64,000 bases of DNA from Eudorina sp. 2006-703-Eu-15. Taxonomy: Eukaryota; Chlorophyta; Chlorophyceae; Chlamydomonadales; Volvocaceae. The notes beneath the pieces are model-generated. The model was not told the origin of the DNA. It saw only the letters and a program-made list of their open reading frames with translations, and did no database searches. The stretch spans positions 62,001 to 126,000 of the forward strand of contig BDSI01000203.1 in the NCBI GenBank assembly GCA_003117195.1. Reading direction: 5' to 3'. The position numbers and the translations under genes are program-made. This document shows, piece by piece, positions 11,901 to 27,100 of this stretch. Each line of letters opens with the position of its first letter. Position 1 is the stretch's first letter.

Positions 11901-14900
11901 ACCGGGACGACAGTGACAGCGGCACGGCTCCATGGGAGCTGCCCCGGGGCGGATCTCGGGACTGGATATTGCTGGGTGGCGGCGGCGGCGGCGGCGCCGC
12001 CGCCGCCGCCGCCGCCGCCACAGAGCCCGTGCCCGTGCTCCTGCTCCGACCGTGTCTGGCTGTCGCCGTTCCGCCGTCGCCACTGCACGACCCGCCGCCG
12101 GCCCCTCTAAAGTCTGCCGTACTGCCCCACGACGGCGGTGTGCGACGCACCCAGCCGGCCTGCACTTCCCGGCTGGGTCGCTCCGCGGCGCCGTCGAGGA
12201 AACCCGTCAGTTGCGCCGCCTCGTCGCCATCGTTGACGGCGGCATCGACATCGCCGTCGGCATAATTGCCGCCGACGTCGCTCGCCCATGCCGTACGCAG
12301 GGCGCCACCTTCTCTCGCGCCGCTGCTCGGCCACGCGGCGGCGGCGGCGGCGGCGGTGACGGCGGCGCTGTCCCCGGCGTTGTTGGTGGTCATCGGGTGC
12401 TCAAGGCCAGCGGCGCGTACCTCACAGCAGCAACCGCTCAGACCGGATCTCACGATCGTGGATCCAGATCCGGATTCGGATCTGGCGGGCCCGATTTTGG
12501 ATCCGGGGGCCGCCTCGGGGATATTGAAGAGTCCCGCGATGCCGCCCGGGCCCTGCAGCAGGGCGGACCCGGGCACCTCGTCGCCGGTCAGAGACCCGAT
12601 CACGTCACACGCGCTGACAGAGCTCCTGCCGGCCGCGGAGGTGTTGCTGCCAAGCGCCAATCGGAGTGTTGTACTGCCGTACATGCTGCCGTGCACTGAC
12701 AGGATCCCCAGCAGCCCGCTGGACGTCCCGCTGCCGTTGACGACAACCCGCGGGACGGCCGCTGCCGCCGCCGCCGCCGCGGCAGCCGCGGCGGCCGCGG
12801 CGGCGGAGGTTACGGCTGCGGCGGCGGCGGTGGCACCACTAGCGGCGGAGGCGCGCCCGAGCGACAGGAGGAGGAGGGAATCGTGCGCCGACGAGTCACC
12901 GCCGAAGGCGTCGCCGTCCGCGCTGCACAAGAGCTGCTCACCATCACCGCCGACGAGTAGCAACGGCGGCGGCGGCGGCGGCGGTGGCGGCGGTGGCGAC
13001 AGCATCGGATCCAGAAGCTCCATCAGCCCGGTGCCGCCGCCGTCGCCGCCGCCGCCGCCCCCGGCCCCCGTCGAGGTCCCTGCCGCCGGCGCCGTGGTGA
13101 GCAGCCCCGACGCCTTCAGCTCCGCTCCCATGTCAGGGTGCACGTGCCGCCGCTTGCGGCGCCGGCGGGCCGCCGCCGCCGCCACGCCGACGGCCGCCGC
13201 CGCCAGCAGGCCCGCCGTCACCGCCGCCAGGCTGACCCACAGCACGGGAACGCGTGTCCTGCCGTTGGACGCGGCAGCGGCGGCGGCGCCTCCGGTCGCG
13301 GCGGCGGCTGGCGGGCAGGGAGTGCTGTACGACTACGTTGGGATGCGGACAGTGGCAGAGTCGGTGGGGCGCGCGGTCGTCGGCTGGCGGAACACGGAGA
13401 GTGAGACATGCCGGTGTGTTTTTGCCGGTGTGCTTTTGCCGGTGTGTTTTTGCCGGTGTGTTTCCCAGTGCTCGTGCCTGGTGTTTTGGTAAGGTACCCG
13501 CCCGACCCAAACCAAGCACCAATATACGTACCTCTTGTGTTCGTGGCCGGTGTGCTTTTGCGGATTGTGATTAGTGTCATCCGCCAACTGATATCTGAAT
13601 ATGCTTGTCCACTCATCCGCTTGCTGCTCGTTCCTTCGGGTTGTCCGAGACGACCGAGCGCATGTACGGCCGAGATTCGCGCTGTACGGCCGAGATGACA
13701 TCCGTACGTGCGACAGAGGTGCGACACATGCAGGGCGCAGCGCAGGCTCTGCTGCTTACGTCAGCACCGTACAGCCGTACACCCACGGCGGCGCAACAGA
13801 TGCGAGGGGACACACCACACACGGTCTGGTACACAGCTCGTACAACACACTGGCATCCTCAATCATAACACTGGCAACCGACAGAATCATCCCCCAGGGC
13901 AGGCCTCGGGAATCAGTCTTGCTATCTTCCGGAACGGGGAAACAGCCGCCACACCGTATCCCCCCACCTGCACGGTCACATCCGCGGGAGGGCTTCCGAC
14001 GGTGACCCCTGTGGGGCTGCCCGAGGGCGTCAGAGGTACGGGCAGCGGCACCACCTCACAAGGGCTGAGACTGGCCACGGCGGCCGCCGCCGCCGCCGCC
14101 GCCGCCGATGCCGATGCCGATGCCTCGGCGGCGGGGGATGTGGTGCTAGCGCCGCTTGCCTCGCTAGTCAGCCCGGATGCGGATCCAGATCCAGATCCAG
14201 ATCCGGATCCGGATTCGGATCCGATTGACGAGGTGTCGCAGGCGTCACTGAAGGCCGCAGTGCCCGCGGCGCTTAGAGGGAGGCGGTACACCGCCAGGAG
14301 CTGCGGACGGGACGGAGCACGGACGGCACGGAGATGAAGTCATGGGTTGTAACGGTTACAAATGAGTTGTAAGGAGGCCCCCGGCTGCAGCTGTCACCGA
14401 CGACCCGTGGGGGCCACAAAGGTGACGTAGGATAAGGAGGGGGGCCGCCCGCATCCGGCGCTCCTCTTCCAACTATGCGTCGGGGACATGGCGGCACGGG
14501 GGTTAAATTGAAAAGACAATCCCAGGCACACCCAGAAAAAAACATACTTACGTGGCGAGGTACCTGCGGCACACACGGTGTATTGCGGGGGCGGATCGCC
14601 GCTGAGCGAGCGCGTGTACGGCAAATATGTACGGAACCGGGCATATGTAATGATATGAAGATCTGGATCCGGAGTCACACACAAACACACACGGGTGGGG
14701 TGTCTAGTTACTGTATTTTGTCTTGCTCCCTTCCGCTTTGCCTCATAACTTGCTTCCTTCCGCGTTCCCGCATGATGGACGACCGACGCTGCTTCCGTGG
14801 GGACCGTCACCATATATTCGTCATAAATTTTACGGGTCGGTAACCAATCCGTTTGCGTGCGTCGTGCGTCTCCGTATTTAGTATTTGCGGTATGATTTGC

Positions 14901-15624
14901 CTTGCGGTGGTGGCGCGGCTGCCTTGTCCGCGCGCCTGCATCTGGTAAGTTTTTCCTCGCAGGTTCTATGGTAAGTATATTGCCACCTGGGATCGGGCGG
15001 GCGGGCGGGTTGCAATTCTAAACACACGGGTGGGGCATTGGGTAGATGGGTACATAATTTGCAAATACGGGTAACCGTCGGACACCACCACGCCCGTTGC
15101 ATAGCACGCACTCCCGCTGTGACATCCTAATAATAACTCAAGGCCTGCCCGCCCACAGATGGTAAGTAATTACTTGCAGGTTATATATGGTAAGATGTTG
15201 GAGCGCATGTGGGCTCACCGTAATTCAATCGTGCCCTTTGGGCGCTATTCTCGTTGACTCCTGTTAATGCGGTATTTGCAAACCAGTGCTTTTGGGCGTT
15301 TTTGTTTGCCCTTGGGCCTCCGGCTCGTATGGGTATGTGCAGGTATGGGGTTACGCACCCCCCAACCATGTAACACACACACATATATGGTAAGGATATC
15401 TGCACCTGGGTTCGGTCGGTCGGGTTCCTTTCCTGAACACACACGCACGCACCTGCGACGCTATCCGGAGGCCCTCTTCCTGGGGCGGGGAGATGCGCAC
15501 GACCCCGCAGCCGTCGCAGGTCAGGTTGTTATTACGCCCCAGCCAGGCCGCCACTGCATCCGCCACCCAGGTACGCAGCGTGCTGTCGCTGAGGGCCTGG
15601 CCACCGCCGTCGCCGCCTCCGCCT

Positions 15625-15658
<34 letters not shown>

Positions 15659-18600
15659 GGGCCGCACTGCCGTCTGTCCCGTTTCTGGAGCTGCCGGAGG
15701 TGACGGTGAGGACCAAATCGAACATGCTCCCGCTGCTGCCGCCGCCACTGCTGGCGCTGTCGAGGCCGTATTGCGGCTCCCGCTGTTGCAGCAGCCTCAG
15801 CGGCAGACCGCTCAGGCCGTTGCGGCTGCTGCTGCTGCTGCCGGGGGACGGCGCCGCCGCTGGCGGCGCGGCCGCCGGCTGGCGGCAAACGACGGCCGTG
15901 AGCGTGAGGTTGACGTTTGTGCTGCTGCTGAGACTGTTGATGCTGCTGCTGCTGCTACTTCCGATAAGGCCCGGAGGAGCCTTCAGGTCGTCCAGCAGTG
16001 AGGCGGAGCCGCAGATCGCATCCTGATCCAGCATCCAGGAAACAAATACGGGGATAGGGTTCAAGGCGGGCTGGCATGAGGTGAGTGGGTTCAGAGCTGA
16101 GCTAGGCTAGGCTGGGCAGAGCAGGCATTCCAGGCAAGGACCTGACCGAGTGTGACATACTGAAATCATCTATCTACACACCGAACACATACATATTGCC
16201 AGCGAATGCAAACGCTGGCCGTACCCCGTACATGTGTCGTACTCATGCGGTAAATAACGGCCCACCATGGCAGCCTGCAGTCGTTGTGCCGCGCTGCCGT
16301 CGGCCGTCCCGCCGCCACTGGCTGAAGGCGCTGCTACAGCCGCCGCTGGATCCGACGTCGGCGGAGGCTGTAGCATCAGCAGATGTAGCTGCAGCGTGGC
16401 CGCGACCTGCCAGCCAAGCACCAGCACCTCAGACGCACCGGGGAAGCTCTTGGCAAGCACTTGACTGCCGTACGCCGCACTGCCATAGAAAAACCCTTCC
16501 TGGAGCGCCTTCTTGCGGACCAAAAGGGTGCCGTACGGGTTGGCTGCGTCGACCATACCGGGGGGGATGCCCAGGCTCGCTGCGGCGGCGGCAGCGGCGA
16601 CGGCGACGGCCGGGGCCGGTGGCGGCTGGCTTGAAGCCGGGGCTAGCTGCGGCGGCGGTACCATTAGCAGCGGGTTTGATGGCGTGGATGGTGTGGATGG
16701 CAACGAATGTGGCGGAGGTGAAGGCACCTCCGGAGTCGGAGGGGTCTCTGGAGCCCGGGCGGGGGCCCCGGGGGCCGGGGCGGGTGGGCGGGTGGCCTTG
16801 GCGGAATCGAGTCCAGTCAGTCCGGGCGGAGACAGCACCGTTGGGACAGCCTGGGGCGGCGGCGTTAGTGACGGGAGGGGCTGTGGATGAGGTGGCTGTA
16901 GCTGCGGCGGGGGTTTTAGTGGCTGTTTTAGAGCTTGTTGCGGTGGCGGTGTCTGGTGTGGCTGCAGCTGCTGCGGCTGCGGCTGCTGTGGCTGCGGCGG
17001 CTGCGGCTGCTGTGGCTGCGTCTGCGGAGGACTTGGAGATCTCCGATGCCCAGCAGGCCAAAGGGGATCGGCGGCATAGGCAGACACGGGTGGCGAGGGT
17101 AGCTGGGGCGGCTGTTGCGGTGCGGTTGAGGACGGCAGCTGTGGCTGTGGTGGTGGCGGTGGTGACGGCAGCGGCGACGGCGGTGGAGGTGGCAGTGGTG
17201 GCGGATATCGGGGTGGCAGATGCGATGGGCCCAGCGGTACGGCCGTTTGCGTCGGCGGGTCCTGAAGAGCTGTTGGGTATGTGGGCGACCCGGCTGTGGT
17301 CGGAAAGGGAAACGGGAGAGGTGCGGTCGTCGGGACTTGATGATCTTCAGGTAGCAACAGTAGCAATGACGGCGGCGGCGGCGACGGCAGCGGCGGCGGC
17401 GGCGGCGGTGGCGGCAGCGGCGGCAGCGGCGGCGGCGGCGGCAGCCCCCGCGACCCGGTACAACGCCACGGCGGCCTGTGCACCTGCACATGGGGCGCCC
17501 CCGACGGCGGTTGGAGCTCGGTTCGGGGAGGGTACGACAGCTGTCGGATCTCAGGGGGGCCGCGTGCGGGTTTGACCCCATCGGGTAGCGGTACGGATGG
17601 AACCGCGCCGTGCGCAGGCCGCGGCGGTGCGCATGGCGGCGGCGCCGCCGCCAATGGCCGCGCCCCATGAGGCGAGGCGACCGACGGAGCCCGCCGCGGC
17701 GACGGCGGGGACGGCGCGACTGGGCGCCCGCATGGCGCCGCCGGGCGCAAGGCCCCGTTTAGCGGTAGCGGCGGTGACCCGGTTGGAACGGCCGGCGGCG
17801 GCATCGCCTGAGCTGCCCGGGAGCCGAACGGAACCAGCGGCGGCGCCGAGGGCTTCGGCGGCGTCGTCGGTGTCATCAGCGGCGGCGGTGACGTCACGGC
17901 GGGCGGTGCGTCCGGCTGCGGCCGGTGCCGTACCAGCGGCTCCAGGGGGGCCGCCGGCGGTTCCCCGTCGCACGGCGTAGCTGCGTCCACGTGCGCCTCT
18001 GACCACTGCCCGACCGAATCCGCCGCCGGCTGCCGAGCTGGCGGCGTCACGGCCGCCACCACCGTCTGCGGAGCACCTGCCGCCAGCCTCGCCCTCGCCC
18101 TCGCCGCCGCCGCCGCCACCGCCACCGCCGCGCAGCCCACAAGCCGTTCCGCCTCGAGGTCGCTTCGCACGTCCGTCATAAAGCAGACACGTCCAGCCAG
18201 CGGCGCCGCGTCGCCGTCGCAGTCGCCCTGCAGCAGCAGCAGCAGCAGCAGGCCGCCGCCAGGACCGTGCGGGTCGCTGCCGTCGCCGTCCGCGTGGCCT
18301 CCATGGCCGTCATCGCCGTCGCGCTGCCCCGCCACGGCGGGGGCCGGGGGCCAGGTGCACCAGAACGGCGGGTGCCGCTCTCCGGCCCCCGGCCGCACGA
18401 GGGCGGCGAGGGCCGTGCAGTCCCTCTGCGGGGGGCGTAACGGGGGTGGCGGCGGCGGCGCGACGCGGAGCGGGACGTGTACGGGGCATTGATTTGTATT
18501 GACATGCCGTACCCCTACCCCCGTACAAATAGTACCATTATCAGAATCGTATCCATACATGATACACCCGGTCGGGATACGGGTCCACCTTGTAACGGTT

Positions 18601-19944
18601 ACAAAAAGGTTATGATAATGTGCCCGATGATTGTGAGGTCAGGGGCTTATTATGTTTGAGGTGACACGCTCTTTGTCAGCTTCGCGTGCACGGGCGGATT
18701 CACGGTGAAATGTGTACGGTACGGGGGTCACAACCGCAACAGCCGGCCATATGTGGCCCAGGCCATATGTACACACAAACACACCCCGGCACGGGGGACG
18801 ATGCGCGCTTCGACCCGAGCGCTGGCGGCGCTGAGGAACACATCGGGTCCCCCCACGCCCGCACACGCCAAACTGCGGTACAAGATGCGGAACAGAATGA
18901 TGAGGGCTCCGCGACAGCCCCTCCGGTGCCGGAGCTTGATTGCACCATGTACTGCGTGCGGATGACGTTACAACGTGCTGTCCTCCTCACCACTGCCCCA
19001 CAACTGTCACACAACTGCCACACAACTGCCACACAACCGCCACCACAACCAACACCACACGCACCTGGACGGTGACTGTGCCATTCGGGGAATTGTGCAC
19101 GATCCTGTCGGTTACACTTCCGTCGAGCTGGAACCAATCGAAGAGGCCCTACCTGAAGCCCAACTCGTAGTTGAATGCGGCGGGGTTGTTGGCTGTGTTG
19201 TTGTTGTTGTTGTCGCTGTAGTTGTTGCATTGTGGTTGCCCCCACACCGTCGGCCCCCCCGGTGTTTCTGAGGTCGTCGCTGCTGCTGCCGTCATCGTCA
19301 TCATCATCGCCGACACCACTGCCGTTACTGCTGCCGCTGCTGCTACTGCTGCTGCTAACGCCCCTGCTGCTACTGCTATTACTGCTGTCGATGCTACTGC
19401 CGCTGCTGCTACTGCTGCTCTTACTGCAGTCGTTACCGCTGTCTGCACTGGCACCGCCGACAGGGCCGCTGCCCGCTGCCGCTCCACACGGGACGCATTC
19501 AAACACCACCTGGGGCTCTGCCGTAGCGGCCGTGCTGCTAGCCAGGCAGCGCCCCACGACGGAAGGCGGCTCCGACATTCGCGGGGCGGCTGCTGCTGGG
19601 GTCGACGGCTTCCCGGGGGCTGGGAAGGAGGATGCCGTGGCCGCGTGGTCGGTCGGGAGGGGACCGGGGCAGGGAGGTTGTTTTGGCGGCGGCGATGGCG
19701 GCCCTGTAGCGAGGACCCAGCAGAGAACTGGAAGAGCCTGGCTGGGAGATCCTAGTCCCATAGATGATGATGGGGAGGAGGCGATATCGGTCCGCCCGGG
19801 TACTGAGCCGCCGGCGGCAGCTGGAGCCGCCAGGGGCGGCCCGGGACCTCCGGGGGGGCAGTCAGGTGGTGCACGACCGGCGCCGAAACCATTGGCCGCT
19901 GCCACCCAGAGGCCAAGCAGAAACGTCATACAACCGCGCCACAT
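8950..19944 (-). CDS. Very large predicted surface protein: signal peptide, Ser/Pro-rich ectodomain, one membrane helix (incomplete model)
   Basis: Segments that fit together are: first exon from ATG 19944 (MWRGCMTFLLGLWVAAANG, a signal peptide); an exon ending near 19065; a long proline-rich exon from about 18.5 kb to 16266; exon 16022-15453; exon 14300-13968; an exon from about 13.32 kb to 10496; and last exon 9934-8950. Phases agree for 16266/16022, 15453/14300 (phase 0) and 10496/9934 (phase 2). The 13968/13.32 kb junction and everything between 19.1 and 18.5 kb are unresolved. The protein exceeds 2,300 residues. Poly-Ser, Pro-Pro-Pro and poly-Gly/Ala runs dominate, between cysteine-bearing patches such as LTCDGCGVVRISPP. 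A single helix (VLWVSLAAVTAGLLAAAAVG) followed by ARRRRKRRH separates the ectodomain from a ~1,250-residue low-complexity tail with Asp/Glu-rich blocks. I recognise no catalytic domain. It might be several genes, but the matching phases argue for one. Confidence 0.6.
14347..14361. repeat. Perfect 15 bp palindrome TTGTAACGGTTACAA
   Basis: The arms TTGTAAC and GTTACAA flank a central G. It lies just upstream of exon 14300-13968 of the large minus-strand gene (an intron). The same 15 bases recur at 18590-18604. It may be a binding site or the edge of a dispersed repeat; at 18.6 kb it ends a copy of such a repeat. Confidence 0.6.
18563..18604 (+). repeat. Dispersed repeat copy C (CCCGGTCGGGA..GGGTCCACCTTGT)
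   Basis: The core resembles segments at 33321-33390, 42961-43035 (reverse) and 38718-38741 (reverse). This copy ends in the palindrome TTGTAACGGTTACAA. It sits where the large minus-strand gene's proline-rich exon should begin, which blurs that exon boundary. Confidence 0.5.
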
Positions 19945-24140
<4,196 letters not shown>

Positions 24141-27100
24141 CTACAACTTCTTGGCCGCCCGCGGCCGCCGGCAGACGAACCGGACCCCCTGCCCGCAGCC
24201 CTGCATCTGGAGGCTGCCGTCCGCCGCCATCAGCGGGCACAGCGCCGGGCCGCCGCCCCTCGGGCCGCCCTCCTCCTCCCCGTCATACTTGCCCTTCAGC
24301 CAGCACGTGAAACCCCTGTCCGCACACAGCGCCTGTGCCGCGCGGTACCCCTTGGTCTCCCAATGGGGCACCAGGTCCCAGCCGCGGCCCAGGCCGTGAC
24401 AGTACGACAGCGCGCCGCTGTACGACATGAGCTTGGAGGCATCGGTGGTGTACATGCGGTAGCTGTAGGCGCCGTCGTGCAGGTAGAGCACGGTGCGGTC
24501 GGTGGGCACGTCGTCGTCATCTGCTGCTGCGAGCGGCGACAAAAACCGGGCATCACGAGTGCAAGCAAGTGAAGTCAAAGGTACTTATCTTAATCAATCC
24601 CCCTGAGATGTCACGTGGGGGTCCCATCTGCGTACACGGCACTTGGACACCTGACCAAGACATCACGAAATGAACACCATCTATCTGACACGTGTTTCGT
24701 GCTTCTGCTTGCACTTATAAGTGTGCGCACCGCAACCCATAGTCTTTCTATTTGGGTGCATGCGTGCTTGGGGTGAGCCCCGCCACTCATGGACACACAC
24801 TGTGTGTCACACAAGGATGGCCGTGTGTGACTGCACCAGCCCCCAGTCTAGGGAGGTTCATGGTGGCGTTCCGAGAACCCGCGACGGGGGATTGTGCGCC
24901 CCGTGATTGTGTGCTCTACATCTACATCATCCTCCACACACTCGTGACTCGTCACCTGAATCGCTGCCGCCGTCATTTTCGTCGTCGTCATCGCCGCCCG
25001 TGTGGCGCGGCGGCGGCGGCGGCGGCTGCTTGCCCGGGCACGCGTGGAGGTCCTTCCCGCCGCCGCTGCAGGTGGCCCAGCAGAAGTCATCGAAGCGCAG
25101 GCCGCGCTTGTTGCAGTAGTGGATGTACGGGTTGCACCAGGGGTTCTCCCGGCGGCACTTCCAGTAGCAATTCACTGCGAGCGTGCATCGGGGGGCGGAG
25201 CAGACAGCGGACGGATGGACGGACGGACGGACGGACAGTCAAATGGACGGATGCAGGCATGGGCGGCGCCGGCATTGGACGGCGTGCATTGAGTGCCGTG
25301 CAACGAGGTAGGGTTTAGTAGAGCTGAATTGCGTGTCAGGATCTAGGGCCTAGGTCAGGCAAATCCAGTCACCATGCCACGAGCACATGAGCTTCACGAT
25401 CAGGGACAGCGTACATGCCCTGTTTGTCGATTTCTACGGTGCTACGGTCGGTTTCCAGTTGGCGTGACAAGACCCGACTCACAGCCATCACTGAGAGGGA
25501 GTGCTACAGGTCATAGTTAAACCAATTACCGCTCTCCCTCCCCCATGAGGATGGACTTGCTTATCCGCCAGGCTGGGTTGGAACCGGCGGGTCGGGTCGG
25601 GCATCACCACACACCAGAAGGAAAGGGAACCAAGCAACGCCAACCTCACAGACAGGACGGGGACAGGGACAGGGCGGCAGAGGGAGAGAAAAGCTCCCAA
25701 AGCGGCAAAACGGCACAACAAGGCCGCACCTCCTACTCCAGGCCACCAGGCGAGACGGAAGGCCAAAGACGACCCACCCACCAACAAACAACAAAAAACA
25801 AAAAAAAGAAAAGAAAAAACAGCTACAAAACCAGAACACAGCAACGAGGCAAACACTACCCAAAAAAAAAAACTACCCAAAGAAGCAGGGCAACACCCAA
25901 CTGCAGCAGCCACAGAAGACACAAAGCAAACAACGGAAGCAACAACCTGCAGCAGCCCCAGAGAACACCGGAACTCTCAACAGAAGGAGACACACCAGAC
26001 CGCCCAACAGAAGGAACCCAAACCCCCCACCCCCCAAAAAACAGACCCCCCAGGCTCGCACGAACCCAAAAGCACCGAGGTGCCGCCCAAAGCACAGGAG
26101 GCCAGGGCACGAGCACACCAAGGCGCCAAGCACGTCATGGCCGAACCCGGGTGCCGCTCGGTAGGGTCTCGAGCACGAGCACACCGCAGGGCCGCACAAC
26201 AGGGCGCCGCTCCACCAGCCACGCCAACAGACGCCGGCCCGGCAGAGCACGAGCACGCCACGAGCAAGGGAAACGTCCAGGGCTGGTACCCTGCGGGGCG
26301 CAGCAAGCAGGAACACCCCTCCCTCGCCAACCCAACACTGGAGGCCCTTACCCCTACAACACTGGCCCCCCTAGACCCACACACGAATCGCCCAAACCCC
26401 GGATCCCCCACTCACTGATCTCGTCAGCCGTGGGGTGATGTGAACTGGGGGGTTGGGACCGCGGCGACGGCGACCGCGGCGGCGGCGACTGCACCGGGTT
26501 GCACGTGCTCCCTGCGGTAGGGGTGAGGGGGGGTGGACGCGCTCGGGTAGGTACGACAATCCGTGGCATACACATACACATACAACCAGGGAGCGTCAGT
26601 GTTGCTATCTTAAAATATTCACGGGCCAAACACCTGGAATTTTTTCATTTCACGGACCCTGGTTACCCTCCCATATGCATCCGCGACGCCAGGAAAGCAT
26701 GCTTCACCCCTGAGAATATCTGTCGTAGCTGTGGTAGCAGTCGCCTTGCTGTCGAAACACGCAGAAATATGTCCCGGCCTGCCCGGAGGTTTTCATTTCT
26801 TGGCACCTAGGAAGGCCCCAAAATCTGCCCTGCTAAAGGTTTTTTGGCCACTGGCGACAGGCCGGAAACCTGCGGAATTCTATTTCCCCGTTTTGGAAGA
26901 TAGCACTGCTGCCACCCACATTCCGCCATGCCCTGCCATTCCCCCCCCCAGGTGCTGCTGCCCTGCCCGCCATGCCCCGCCATGCCCATCCCCAGCTGCT
27001 GCTGCTGCCCCTCCCGCCGCGGTGCTCACTCCTGTCCCGGCACACGAAGCGCACGGACTGGTCGCAGCCCTGCTCGATCACTCGGCCCTCCGCGTTCATC

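Noticed and set aside
10423..13245. Large frame as a receptor kinase or cyclase
   Set aside because: After the membrane helix I found no kinase (DFG, HRD) or cyclase motifs, only low-complexity sequence.
15351..16064. Segment as a pherophorin (DUF3707) domain
   Set aside because: Some Cys and Val/Leu-rich strands are reminiscent, but I could not align the pherophorin cysteine pattern.
25488..25922. Hydrophobic 144-codon minus-strand frame resembling a membrane protein
   Set aside because: Hydrophobicity follows from the T-rich, A-poor strand; no splice, start context or family support.
25545..26438. 298-codon plus-strand frame as a transposon protein
   Set aside because: Only the base bias keeps it open; no recognisable nucleic-acid-binding, integrase or reverse transcriptase motif, and it runs into the antisense of a CTLD linker exon.
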